Origin: Cephalopachus bancanus
Taxonomy: Eukaryota; Chordata; Mammalia; Primates; Tarsiidae
Length of the DNA: 64,000 bases
Assembly (NCBI GenBank): GCA_027257055.1
Contig: JAPVLO010000520.1
Span: 496,001 to 560,000, forward strand
Reading direction: 5' to 3'
Below, piece after piece: positions 1 to 11,358 of the stretch. Positions within the stretch are counted from its first letter, which is position 1. Each line of letters begins with the position of its first letter. The notes under the pieces are model-generated. The model saw only the letters and a program-made list of their open reading frames with translations. It searched no databases and was not told the origin of the DNA. The translations under genes and the position numbers were made by a program.

Positions 1-713
1 TCTAAATTATATTTTTGGGAAGGTAGTATTGGAGTAAATTACCTTAAGTCAATCAATAATTGAACTAATTTGAGATTGTATTTCAGTCTTGTCAAAACTG
101 CTCATCCTTATTCCTACACTTTAATCCTTCAGGGGCTCTAACTGACAGACAGGGATATTTGTCAGGTCATCAAACTTTGGAAGTCCCCAAATTCCAATGT
201 TTATTTTCGCTGTGCTATGAAATATCCAATCGCTCTGTTTATCTTCCCAGACTCTTGATCGCTTCTTCCTACTTGACTTCTTTGATTCTAACTCCGTATC
301 TATTAAGAATTGGTGGCTTCTCAAGGAGAAAAGCAGCTCAGAATACCAATTTCATAGTCTTTGTAGTTTCCTTTTCTCCAGCATCATAGTCCCTCAAATC
401 CTGATTGACTAAATAGCCCTGAATTCTAGATTTTGAATCCCTAACCCTGTGAAGCTGCTGAAAGCCCTACTCAGGCTTTCTGCCTCTTAGCACCTTCTTT
501 TTCAGTCTCTCCTCCAGTGTTAACAATGAATTAACAAACGTCTCAAGGGGAAAATAGATGTCAAATGTCAATTTTACCTCATTAAGTTTCCTTTCTCTCC
601 AGGAGAATTTTGGTACCTCATATCCTGACTGCTTTGGTAGCTCTCCGATGTTTTTAAGGAATTTTACTTGTACTATGTTTCAGTTTTTCTTGTCCTCAGC
701 AGAAATATTTGTC
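1..713. other. AT-rich sequence, no gene seen
   Basis: Only short chance reading frames are present, with no recognisable protein, RNA gene or intact repeat. It ends at the poly(T) end of an antisense Alu. Confidence 0.4.
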
Positions 714-993
714 TTTTTTTTTTCAGTCGGGGTCTCACTCTATCTCCCAGGCTGGAGTGCAGTGGAAATGTCATGACTTACCACAGCCTTGATCTCCTGG
801 GCTCAAGTATTCTTTCCATCTCAGTCTCCCAAAAAGTTGGGACTACGCCCAATCAATATTTTAATTATTTTGTGGAGACGAGATCTCGTTATGTAGACTA
901 GACTGGCGTTCAACTCCTGGGCTCAAATGATCCTCTTGTCTCAGCCCTCCCAAAGTGCAAGGATTACAAACATGAGCTGTCACACCCTACCTG
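714..993 (-). repeat. Old Alu SINE, antisense
   Basis: A T-run is followed by the reverse complement of both Alu monomers (the GGCTGGAGTGCAGTGG box near 750, a second monomer from about 865, CCTCCCAAAGTG near 948). It carries many substitutions, and no clear target-site duplication was found, so it is an old insertion. Confidence 0.85.
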
Positions 994-1156
994 AAAGATT
1001 TGATTTGTTTTCTGTTAGTAGGCTATCATAGCCAGAAACAGACTATTCTCCACAACTTTGATATGTGTTATTTTCATTACCATTCCATTCAAAACGTATT
1101 CTAATTTTAATTCTGAAATTTTCTTTGACTTGTGAGTTATTTAGAAATGTACTTTT

Positions 1157-1447
1157 GGCTGGACTCAGTGCCTCAGCCTGTAATCCCGCGCTTTGGGAGT
1201 TCAAAGTGAGTGGATTGCCTGAGCCCGCGGGTTTGAGACCCGCCTGGGCAACTTGGTGAGCCCTCATCTCTACAATAAAAATAAAAAAATTAGCCGGGCA
1301 TAGTAGCGTGCGCCTGTAGTTCCAGCTACTTGGAAGGCTGAGGTGGAAGGATCGCCGGAGCCCAGCAGGTCGAGGCTGCAGTGGCCAGGAGTGGCCACTG
1401 CACTCCAGTCTGGGAGACTGAGTGAGACTCCAACTCAAAAAAAAAAA
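1157..1447 (+). repeat. Alu SINE with 14-bp target-site duplication
   Basis: Full dimeric Alu in sense, ending in an A-run. It is flanked by perfect direct repeats AGAAATGTACTTTT at 1143-1156 and 1448-1461, the signature of LINE-mediated insertion. It keeps many CpG sites (CCCGCG, GCCGGGC), so it is fairly young. Its wording (GCCTGAGCCCGCGGGTT) recurs in most Alus of this window and looks lineage-specific. Confidence 0.95.
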
Positions 1448-1749
1448 AGAAATGTACTTTTAAATTTTCAGCAATTTGGGAATTTTCAGTTATATTTTTG
1501 TTATTGCTTTATAGTTAATTGCCTCATGATTAGAAGGCATGTTCTGTGTGATTTTAATCTTTTGAAATTTGTTTTATGGTCCAGTTTAAGATCAGTTTTT
1601 ATAAATAATTCATATGTTTTACAACAGCAATATGTCTTTTGTAGTAGCTGAGTGTAGTGTTATAGCAACAAGGGATTCAACTAATTAGGTCGGGTTTGCA
1701 AATCATGTTCAAATCTATACCTTGTTATTTTTACCTGTTTCTTCTGTCA

Positions 1750-3480
1750 GCTGCAGAAAGAGGCATGTTAAAACCTCTCATGATGAATGGAGACCTGATT
1801 ACAATTTCTTGTAGTTCTGTTCATTTTAATTTTATATATTTGAAGCTACATTTTTAGATGCACATAAATAGGACATTATTGTATCTTTCTGATGAATTTA
1901 ACATTTTTTATGATATGGCTTTTTAAAAAATCTCTGATAATGCCTTTTGACTAAAGGTTCATTTTGTTTGATGTTAATATACCTTATCAGCTTTTTTTTT
2001 TGATTACTGTTTTTATGGTATACATTTTTCATCCTTACACTTTCACATTCTCTGTATGTTCAAGTTTTAGGTCAAATCTTGCAATCTTTATGTTTGAATT
2101 GAAGCATTTAGTCTGTTTTATTTCATGTAATCTCTAATATATTTAAGATTAAATATTTTATCTTGCTCAGTTTTTCCTATTTAACTCACCTGCTCTATAC
2201 TCCATTTTCTTTCCTCTCTTGTCTTCTTTTGGATTTGGTGAATTTTTGTATTATTTTTCCTTTCTATATAAGCTGGATAGTTGCATTAATTTACTATCAT
2301 TTAGTGGTTACCTTAGAAATTACAGCATACATTCTTGATTTTTCAAAGTCTACTATTAATTGATCCTTTTACTCTATTCCCAGACAAGTCACAGGACTTA
2401 AAGCATTAAATCCACTTGCCCTCATCTCAATTTATATTCCTTTGCTGTAACATATTTCAATTCTCTATTTTCAACCTAATTCTCTACATGTTTCAGAGTT
2501 TCAAGACACTCTTATTATTTTGTATAGTCATTATTGTTTAGATTTGCCTACATATTTACTCTTTCCTTTGCACTTTTTGTCTTCCTACTTTGTAGGAAGA
2601 TAAAGTTTTATTTTGCCTGAAAAACAACTTTTAGTATTTCTTCTCATGGGTCCTTTAGTGATTAATTTTTTTAAACCTGAGAATGTCTTTATTTCACTTT
2701 CATTGTTGAAAAATATTGTCTGTGAAAATATAAATATAAATTGGCAGTAATTTTCTTTTAGCTCTTTAATGATATCCTTCCATTGTCTGGCTTCCATTTT
2801 TTTTGTTTGAGAAGTCAGCTTCTCAGGGAAAAAGAGAAGTTTTATTATTGTTCCTTTGAAGATAATCTTAGAATTTTGTTTTATGGCTGATTTTAAGATA
2901 TAGTCTTTGTTTTTAGTTTAAAAGGCTTCTTGAGTCTGTGGCTTGATGCTTTAAAAAGTTAAAAAATTCTCAACCACTATTTCTTTACATATTACTTCTG
3001 TCTGATTCATTCTCATCTCTTCCTAAATTTCAAATACACATATGTTAAACTTTTTTTCTGTATTTTCTGTCCCTTATTCACTCTTAATTATTGATCCTTT
3101 TGTGACTGTGATTCATTCTGGATAGTTTCTTCTTACCTACCTTCCTGTTCAATAATTTTCTCTTCATCTATGTATTCTCTGCTATTAAATCCATCCATTC
3201 AGTTCTTAATTTAAATTATTTTATTTTCAACTCTAGAGTTTCCATTTTATGTTTTTATTGTTTCTGTTTATATGCAGAAATTCTCAATATTGTCTTTTAT
3301 CTCCTTATGCAGAGTAATCATATTTATTTTAGCTCTGTGTTTGACAAGTTTACTATCTGAGGCTTCAATGAGTCTTTTTCTATTGTCTGTCATTTCTATG
3401 TGTTAATTTCATCTTGTTTTCTCATATACTTGGTTGTGTGCTGGATATTGTGTTTTGTAAAACTTCAGAAATAATTTGAG
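1750..3480 (-). repeat. Old antisense L1-like sequence
   Basis: T-rich sequence resembling the reverse complement of ancient L1M 3' regions: for example the stretch around 2770-2830 (a TGTCTGGCTTCCAT-type word followed by a GAGAAGTCAGC-type word) and 3180-3250. Boundaries are approximate and the assignment rests on remembered L1 consensus wording. Confidence 0.5.
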
Positions 3481-3777
3481 GCTGATGTTATTGCTTTCCA
3501 ATATGTGTCTGCTAGGCACCTAGGAGCATTGCACTCTTGAATTACCTTAATTTAACTTTCAGTGATCGAGATTATTCAAAGTTGAACTGAAGTACTTATG
3601 ACAGTCTCTTTACTTTTGGTTTACCCTGACTCTGAGGTGCAGCTCTTTCAGCTCCACAGCCCGAAGATATCGAGGTTCACCAGGTAGACCTCTTGGCAAG
3701 ATCTGTGTTCTATCTGCATCTCTAACCTCCATAGCCTGTCCAAAATTCTGCACAGCCTTTCAACTGTCCCCTCAAAG

Positions 3778-3856
3778 TCTTGACTTCAAGCACTCCTCCT
3801 GCCTTGGCCTCCCAAAGTGCTGTGATTACAGGCATGAACTACTGCACCCAGTCCTC
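3778..3856 (-). repeat. Alu fragment, antisense
   Basis: About 80 bp matching the Alu 5' end in reverse complement (CCTTGGCCTCCCAAAGTGCTG, then GATTACAGGCATGAAC). The rest of the element is absent. Confidence 0.75.
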
Positions 3857-4059
3857 AATGACTGTAGATGTTCTATTGGAAAAGATGTCCCTAACATTAG
3901 GCTCCACTTTCCCCACCCACTCTTATTCTGACCCAGCTATCTTTTTAGCCTTCAAATGACTTCAGGAAAAATTTAAAAAGTACATTTTGTCCAGCTTTCC
4001 TAGATAACCAAAAGAATGGACTTCATTTACTCATCTCCCATTTCTCTAACTTACTATTG

Positions 4060-4560
4060 AGATCTTTAGGCAAACTTTTGTTGCTGTATACTATATATAC
4101 AGACAAGTATACAAGCATTCAGCTCAATACATTCTCGCAAAGTAGCAAGAAACAGAGCATTAACCACACAAAAGTAACCACTATTCTTACTTCTAACAAC
4201 ATAGATAGTTTTCCCTGCTTTTTTTAAAAAAAAAAAATTCAGGTAAACAGAATCACACCGTATATACTATTTTGGTCTTTTTTTTTTTTTCTTTTTTTAC
4301 TAATGTCTGTGAGAATCATCCATACAGTTGCACAAATAGTATTCATCGCTATTTATGACTATAAATCCCATTTACAAATATGTTGTATTTTATTATATTT
4401 AACTATTGTACTGTTGATGAATATTTAGGTTATTTCCAGTTTGAGTATTATTAAGAGTGCTGCTATGAACATTCTCATGCATGTCTTTTGGTGAACATAC
4501 GCATGCATTTCTATTGGAAGTAATGTCATAAGTTGTGCATATTTTTAGTCTGAAAACAAA
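4060..4560 (-). repeat. Old antisense L1-like sequence
   Basis: Wording such as GTGCTGCTATGAACATTC near 4456 and TTTAGGTTATTTCCAGTTTG near 4424 is typical of the reverse complement of ancient L1 ORF2/3' regions. Edges are uncertain. Confidence 0.5.
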
Positions 4561-4781
4561 ATAAGAGTTTGGAGTCTGGAGTGTAGTGAGCCCAGCAAGG
4601 TAAATGCTGTCTCATGGGGGCCTGTCTGGAAAGCCAGGTGGTCTTGTCCAAGAGACAATTCTGTTCATCTCCATGTCCCAGTGACCTTAATGTTTGACAC
4701 TGCAGCTAGAATGTATTCTGCCTAAAATCTTATTCTAAAAAATAACCAGTGGTGACATTCTAGCAAACACCACCCCTCAAA

Positions 4782-4784
4782 TTT

Positions 4785-4824
<40 letters not shown>

Positions 4825-4827
4825 AAA
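4782..4827. repeat. (TA)n microsatellite inside a perfect palindrome
   Basis: A TA-dinucleotide run flanked by TTTCC on the left and GGAAA on the right, so the whole 46 bp is self-complementary and could extrude as a hairpin or cruciform. Confidence 0.9.
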
Positions 4828-5239
4828 GGCATAAACAAATAATTTTCAAAAGTCATTATTTCCAAGAAAAATGAGCAGAGACTAAAACAAATAATTAAAA
4901 TCTCTCTCTCTATGGCTTATTTCATGAAATCTGCTTTTTCACAGGCCCAAGTAAGATGATGGATATTAACAGTTGGGGAGAGGAAAAGTAAAGAAATGGG
5001 TTGTTGCCCTGTATTATAGGAGAAGATAAAGAAGTAAAAATAGACATAGTTGCTCCAGGAGAAGATATAAAAGGACCAGGAAAAGTTTTCTCCCTGGATA
5101 TTAGAGAAAGGCAAATTGCGATGAAATAGAAATGCACTTTTTTTTGGCTTCTAGGATTGGTGAAGAAAAAAACGAGTGACTGATCTGGTGTGCTGGGGAT
5201 AAGAGAAAGAGAGGTGGACCACCCTTGCTTGCATCACTG

Positions 5240-5300
5240 CTAGTGGGAAAGGAGATTGGCAACCATAGCTCATTGGTGAAGTGTATGTCAGGACCAAGAA
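5240..5300 (+). promoter_or_regulatory. Decayed ARMCX-type promoter
   Basis: Homologous to the ARMCX6 and ARMCX3 promoter modules: a CACTGCTAGTGGG word, an ATTGG word, AGCTCATTGGTGA and ACCAAGAAC appear in the same order and spacing. The CRE core TGACGT of ARMCX6 reads TGAAGT here (5277-5282). The E-box GTCACGTGACC reads GTCAGGACC (5287-5295). Both key sites are therefore broken, which fits a silenced duplicate. Confidence 0.65.
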
Positions 5301-5407
5301 CTGTGGGGAAGTAGAGTCTTTTGACCTAGCTATCAGCTCCCTACTGACCTCAGAGAGAGTGTTTGTAGCCGAGTGAAGAAGGAAGAAACTGCTCTGGTTA
5401 TGTGCAG
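5300..5407 (+). other. Relic non-coding exon 1 of the ARMCX6-like copy
   Basis: Matches exon 1 of ARMCX6 and ARMCX3 in place and wording (a CTCCCTA-type word near 5337, then a GAAGAAGGAAGAAACT-type block). It ends at a potential donor, CAG then GTTGGT at 5408, equivalent to GTCGGT in ARMCX6 and GTGAGT in ARMCX3. Confidence 0.5.
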
Positions 5408-6870
5408 GTTGGTGTCAGAATGAAGGTTGTGTGGGAAGTCTTAAGGTCACGGTTGGGGCAGAGTCATCTTTCTCTACATCTCTGTTTCCCCCTTCCCCTC
5501 ACCTCTCCAGCTCATTTTAGTTTTCTAAATGGTTCACGAGATCAGGGAGAGAGTTGGTGTTGGGGATCTGGGAGTGAGAGGTGAGAAACGTTTGACTGAC
5601 TGAGTTCTGAATCAGTAAAAGGTAAGAACTGTGGCTTACTACCTAGCACTAACTAATATGTTCATCCATACTACTGATAGACATTGGTTTGTATGTCTGT
5701 CTGTGGGGGTCACCACAACCCAAGAGAAAGGAAAAGGAAAAAAAAATAGGATATTTGGTAGAGACTGTAGAAAGTATGCATTCTTTCAAGGAGATGTCGA
5801 GCTGAACCCACAAGGGGGTGGTAGAAGCAAGTGCTAAACCAGAACATGCCCTTCCTCTCCTTGCCCTATGTTCAGAAAACCCTTAATTCTGATGCTTTGG
5901 GGCTTTGAGAAATCCGTGCCAATATCTGAAGGGAAGAAAAGGGAGTGATGGGGGGCAGAGCAGAAAAGTGGGCATTTGTAGGGGAGGGGAGGGTAATAAA
6001 CTCGTGGGAGGGTGGGGGGAGGTGTACTCGAGACCTAAAATGGATATTTTAGCTAGTTTCCTCACTCTGAAGAGAGTGCAACTGAGACTTAATGAGCCAG
6101 TACACCTACCAGTTTCCATCCTCTCTTGTCTGTCTATCTGTAGACAGTATTCTAGGTAAGGGAGGGAGGAAATTGCTCCACAAAGTGTGATATCCTGGAG
6201 ATACGGGGTGGGGATGAGTTGTTAGAGTCAGAACAGAGTCTAGAAGCAACTCAATTAATTTCTCTCACAGCCATTGTTCGCCTCCTCTCTTACGTCGGTC
6301 CTAGAACAAGGCAAGTGCTGCAACTCTGGAGAAATAGTGGAAATACATATCAGGACAAATGCCAGTGGAGGAATGTTTTAAAATTAAGGCCATAACTCAG
6401 GAAAGAGAGATCTACTGATAGCCTTACAGCTTGTTAACATGTTTCTCTGGGGAGACATTTCAAAACTCTATGCGTTTGCATTGCCCTAGGCTCATGTTGA
6501 ATAGCAGTTAGATAGACTGTGTCCAGTAAAAAGAATGTCTAACAAACACATTACTAGAACACCACAATTAGATCATTTTTAGGAGTGAGAACCATATGTG
6601 ACTTCTTTAAGATGTGAAACACACTCAAATTGATGAATACGTGAAAGCAGATCAGGATGTGGGTTCTGGAAGTTCGCAGAGTGTTTACTCACTAATCAGA
6701 AGAGAATGCAACCAAGTGAAAAAAAAAGATGAAAAGAAAGGGTGGGATGCAGAGAGGGATCAAAACAAATAAGGACTCTGGTCTTCAGTCAACAGTCCAG
6801 GAAAGTCAAACCCAGGGGCTAAGAATGACATGATTCATGAGAAATAAGAACTTGAGCATTCCCCAAAAAG

Positions 6871-7488
6871 ATGCCATCCAAACACAAATTATTTTTCTGC
6901 AATAAAAGTGATGACATTTCTGGGGATGCCAAAGACATTAAGTATGTCAGTGTATTATTTGACCTGTCCAAGTGTCTCCTCATTCAGGGAAACCTGTTGT
7001 TTGTCGAGCCCAGGGATGCAGGATTTTCATTTGGCCACAATATCAGTAGTCATTTGACCAGTCTCTCAATGGTGGGAAACACGATCCCCACTCCTGACCC
7101 TGCTGTCAGAGAGGCTTTGTGTGCCCCAGCTAACGTGAATGCGGGTATTGAAAGTCAGAGCCAGATTAAGATGTACATCAGTGAAGTGTGTCGGGAGCCT
7201 GTGTCACGTTGCTGCAACTCATTTCTGCAGCAGGCCGGATTAAATTTGTTAATAAGCATGACAGTTATTAATAACATGCTTGCCAAGTCCGTTTCAGACT
7301 TGAAGTTTCCTTTGATATCAGAGGGAAGTGGATGTGCTGAGATTCAGGTTTTGAAACCGCTGATGGGTTTGTCTGAAAAGCCAGTCTTGGCGGGGGAGTT
7401 GCTTGGTGCCCAAATGCTCTTCTCTTTCATGTCCCTCCTCATCAGAAACGGAAACAGAGAGATACTCCTGGAAGCCCTGGTCCCTTAA
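6871..7488 (+). pseudogene. ARMCX6-like: ARMCX6-like second copy, N-terminal half missing
   Basis: Open frame of 205 codons ending in TAA. Residues 31-205 match residues 126-300 of the intact ARMCX6 copy with a single difference (Thr63 here, Ala158 there). Residues 1-30 are unlike ARMCX6 but in homologous register; they contain an F-F-x-x-K-S-D-D-I word resembling the PYKIDDI segment of other ARMCX proteins (ARMCX1-type). A TGA at 6853-6855 lies in frame just upstream, opposite an Arg codon (CGA) in ARMCX6. The membrane anchor and acidic region are absent, so a product could not be targeted as ARMCX6 is. The upstream promoter is decayed. I call it a pseudogene whose 3' part has been overwritten by ARMCX6 sequence; a short expressed ORF cannot be excluded. 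Confidence 0.75.
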
Positions 7489-8053
7489 ATGGCCGTCTCC
7501 AGCAGAATGGGACTGAATCCACCCCAAACCTGCTTGGTTTGCAGATGTCAAAGATTCTGCAGAGGGTGCAACTGAAGGGCCAGCCTTAGCCAGTCGCCAC
7601 ATCATTGGGTGAAAGTTTCAGTGCTCAACCGAGGACCACACTCTTATTGGCCAGGCAGGGGTTCCCACAGAGCTCTGAGTAACTTGTTGGTTTTGCAGTC
7701 TGCAGGCAACGTGCTATGTAAACTCCTCCCTTGCAGCCTCCTTCCTGTGGTGAAGGGATCCCTTCGGCCGCCTGCTGTGGATAAAGAACATCCAATTACA
7801 GCATCGCGGGTGCCGTGGTTGCCTGTGGTGGTCTCCCTGTCTAAGCGGGACCACTTTGCAGAGACCAGACGCATATCGGAGCTTGAGCTGAAAATGCATT
7901 TGTTGCAGCTTAGGTTGAATTATGTTTCATTTACTCTTCTACACGAGCTGATGGATGGTGAACCTATTCATCAAAAAGTACACTCTTCTTCTGTCTATTG
8001 TACTGACTTAACCTCTTCCACCTGAGTCCGCCTCTGTGTGTATCATCAATAAA
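7489..8053 (+). other. 3' UTR-like sequence of the ARMCX6 copy with AATAAA
   Basis: Follows the stop codon of the ARMCX6-like frame and is the counterpart of the ARMCX6 3' UTR. It ends in an intact polyadenylation hexamer AATAAA at 8048-8053, within a segment also recognisable downstream of ARMCX3 (GTGTATCAT near 37475). Confidence 0.6.
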
Positions 8054-8514
8054 GTTGTATGCTTTGATTGGCAAAACAGAGACGTGGTCCTTGTCCTTGA
8101 GTTTGCAGTCTGCACAGAAGGAAAGGCAAAAACGCATGCTAAATGCCAGCTGACGGGGGCATCTGCTTCCTGACAAACGTACGCGTATCAGTGCTCACAG
8201 GAGGCAGGGGCAGAAAGGGGCTGCAGTGCTCAGAAGAAGCTTTGACAAGGGGCTGGTGGCAGGGGTGGAGGCAGGGGATGGGGGGAGTTGGGGAAATTAA
8301 GATAGAGCATTGAGAGGACTGAAAGGGACAACATCCTTGCAGCAGGCAGCACAGTGCCAGGCACAGAGAAATGCCTCCCTACAGTGTCTTTCTCTGACTT
8401 CCAGCCTAGAGAGAAAGGTCAGTGACCTTGGCGTTTGCCTGCCTATCCCGACCAGGGTGTGTGTGGGGGGTCACTCTACCATGCATCCGTGCCCATATAA
8501 CGCATAATGCTCAC

Positions 8515-8520
8515 AATAAA
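8515..8520 (+). terminator. Distal AATAAA hexamer, left arm
   Basis: Second AATAAA downstream of the ARMCX6-like copy. The equivalent signal is retained in the right arm at 25556-25561. Confidence 0.4.
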
Positions 8521-8762
8521 GGTTGCCACTTACTCAGTGCCTAGCTTGTGTAGTTCCGTCCCTCCTTCAGAGGTGCCCTTAGACCTGCTTCTGGCCCTCC
8601 TCTCTTCCTCGGGATCCCAAGCAGGACTTCCTGGCAGGGAGAGAAGGGTTGGCCACTGCTTCCATTGGGGTCCGAGGTCTCGTCGATACCCCGTGAGGAA
8701 AGGAAGTGTCCCTCTGCCCTTAAGCACTCCTTGGGTCCAGGCAACGCCAGCTGCCACGCACA

Positions 8763-8850
8763 CCATCCCCGGCACCTACCCCTCCCCTCCCCCACATCCC
8801 CCCGCCGCCCCCCGCCCCCCGTCACCCCCCCCCCACCTCCACACACAGAC
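8763..8850. repeat. Poly-C-rich tract (left-arm copy)
   Basis: Dense C runs broken by G, T and A. The right-arm equivalent at about 25230-25310 differs in run lengths, as expected for slippage-prone sequence. Confidence 0.8.
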
Positions 8851-10053
8851 ATTTCCAGATCCCGCCCATCAAGCCTGTGGTCCCTTTCCCAAAGCCATGG
8901 CAAGCCCAGAAATTACCCTTGGGCAGGGTTGCTGCTGTGCCCAGTGCCCTTTCCTGTCAGTCTCTCTGGGCTGCTGCTGTGGATTGCTGTGCCCTTGAGC
9001 AGCAGCGGTCTCTACAATGCCCAGCCTTCTGCCTGCTCTCCTCCACACAGGGTGGAGTGTGCCTTTCCTGTCATGTTCTTTCTACCTCTAGAAGTTGGGT
9101 TCCAGGTGGGTGACAGCATTTCTGCTTGTACCGTCTGACCCACAGTCCATCCTGCCAGGCCCCCTGGCCAACTCTGGGGAATCCTCCAACCTGGAATGGA
9201 GACCAGGCCTCTTCCCAGGCTCTGGCGCCTGGGATGGCCAGCAAGTGACTTGCAGTCACTGCAACACCACACCCCCATTAAGGCTCACCCTGCTGGGGCT
9301 TCCTTGGCGAGCTTCGGGGCTCTGTCTCAATTCCTCTGAGCTGCCAACGGGACCACCCCTTTCCCCCAGGCGAACCCCAGTCTGGCTGGGCTGTGTGTTT
9401 TCAAGGAAGATTTCCCTGCAGACAGCTCTTCATCCACTTTCTCCGGTGGAGCCTGCTTTGCCAGTGCTGCCTTCAGTGACAACCCATTGCCTTGCCTCGT
9501 TAATCTCAGTGCAGAGGCAGAGGCTGCTCTCCTTCCTCCTAGCAAATTAGCATGCGCCTCCCTACTTCCCTGCACAGTGCCCCAGCTTCCATTTGTCTAC
9601 ACTTGTCCACCATCTTTCAGGCACTTGACACGGTGAGGCCACAGTAGACTCCTATCTCAGGGAAGGCCTAAGGGGCTTTCTGCCCATCTCCTGAGCTACT
9701 CTGTCACGGGGAACCCATGGCAATTGAGGGGTCTTCACAGCAGCATGGTCTTGGCTCAAGACAAATCCCCCTTGTCCATCTGCTGGCATTGCCCTCCCAA
9801 AAACATTCCCTTTGCCTGGAGGTACAGACTTTCTGTCCCGCCCCTCATCCCTTTGACACGTGGATATGAGCCCAGTTTCTGGTGGATTCTGCCTCGCTGG
9901 GGTGCACAAGGGAGTCCAAGCGGGAAAACGCCTGCCTCCCAGAGCCTGATCATGACTTTGAGAGGCTCTCAGCCCTGGCAAGAGCACTGGTGTCACCGTC
10001 CCATTCGTAATGCAAAAGAAAAACAGCCCTGAGTCATTAGTCACAAAACTTAC

Positions 10054-10266
10054 CTGTTTGCTGCAACCAGAAGACCGTCTCTCGGGGCTTCCTTGCAGCA
10101 GACATTGGACAAGGTCATCGATGCTGAGCTTGTCACATTCTGTGGGGAGGCGCCCTGCCTGGATGGTGCCGACCCAGCCAAAGCTGTCTCTTGTGTGAAT
10201 CTGGAACTGCTGCCACAGGCTACCTTCCACCTTCAAAGGGCTCTGGACTGGCTTCTTGTTTGGTGC
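10054..10266 (-). other. Candidate exon, left-arm copy
   Basis: Counterpart of 23803-24016 in the right arm. It has an acceptor-like pyrimidine-rich TCTGTCTGCAG and a perfect donor CAG|GTAAGT. It is one base shorter than the right copy near its 5' edge (GGCACCAAAC versus GGCCCCCAAAC), so the entry phase would differ. The encoded peptide is not one I recognise. Confidence 0.25.
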
Positions 10267-10815
10267 CTGCAGACAGAACTGCTACACCAACTCCAGGTGC
10301 TTCCCCCAGCCTGCTGTCTCTCCTGGGGACTTTGTGGTTGGACACCTCCACCCCTCCCCCCTCGGTAAATGCACACAAGATTGCAGACATGCAGCTTCCT
10401 GGAAAGACACATCCAGTTTCAAACACTGCATCCTCCATCCTCACTGGGGCCGTGTGTGTCACTCTCAAGGCAGTTTCCACCACAATCCCCTCACAGTTAA
10501 GAGCCACCCGTGGAGCGGCACAGCCCTCACCAAGTCAGTCTCTCCACTGATGCACCACTCGGCTAAGAGTTGGGCAGCTGTGACAGAGGGTTGTTCTTGC
10601 CTCCCTTCTGAGGCATACTGATTGGTCTAAGATGCAGAGGGGCGCTGCACCAGAGACCTGCAGAAGGCCGGCCCTCCCCTGCCTGGTACAGATGCTGCAT
10701 GGGTCTTCTCACAACCTGCCGCTTCCCTCCTGCTTCTGCTCACAGCCTCCTTTCCACCCTGAAACTTCGTGCTCCCTTACTGCCTCTTGTTTTTGTGTGT
10801 TGCCCAGGACCGCCT

Positions 10816-11358
10816 TTCCCACTCTGCTGTTGCAGAGTCTCCTTGGTAGTTTCCCCATGCATTCACACCTTTCTCTTTAGGGTTTTGACTCATGGATCTA
10901 CCTGGGATTTACTTCTGTGCAAGGTGGGAGAGAGTGACATGACTTGGCTTCTTTTCCCATGTGACTAACCAATGAACCCGGCACCACTGGCCGAGCACTC
11001 TGTGCTAGAGCTGCTGTGTGGCACATTCCGGGATCCTCACACACCCAACCAAGCACACTGTCTCTTCCTGCATGGCATTAAAGTCCCTCCCAAGACGCAC
11101 CTCTTTCCCCTAGGAACCTCTGACAGGAACCCTTGGCTCCCTGGGCAGCCTGAGGCAGGTGGTATGTGTCAGTCGGGAGGGCTGTGCTGGCGCTTGTGAG
11201 CAGGCCTCTGTCCTGGGTACCTTTTCAGGAAGTATTCTGGCCCTCAAGAAGCTTAGGAACCCTCACCCTGGCCACTTTCCCGCCATGGAAAACTGGGGAC
11301 TGGTCTCTCCCCTCTCCCAAAATACTACCTCTGTAGACGATACAAGGAAGCTATTTTT
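10816..11358 (+). repeat. Arm segment present in three copies (copy 1)
   Basis: About 540 bp whose wording (TCATGGATCTACCTGGGATT, AATGAACCCGGCACCACTGG) recurs in direct orientation at 13419-13937 and, as part of the palindrome, in reverse at about 22713-23255. Confidence 0.9.

Larger units (their letters stand above)
4945..6870 (+). other. Diverged inverted copy of the ARMCX6 5' flank
   Basis: Aligning by eye to the reverse complement of the ARMCX6 upstream region (about 29200 down to 28750) gives clear but imperfect matches: a CCAGGAAAAG word followed by TAGAGAAAG and CAAATT at 5070-5120, the GGCTTCTAGGATTGG segment, the promoter block at 5240-5300 and exon 1 to 5407. Further in (5410-6850) similarity is too weak to follow. 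No N-terminal membrane-anchor coding sequence (GWxxAGLxIGAGACYC) can be found before 6871, so that part of the duplicate is lost or unrecognisable. Confidence 0.65.

Noticed and set aside
8507..9138. Long Pro/Ser-rich frames in the left arm (and their partners at 24958-25569)
   Set aside because: They come from C-rich low-complexity DNA, change length between arms at slippage tracts and resemble no known protein.
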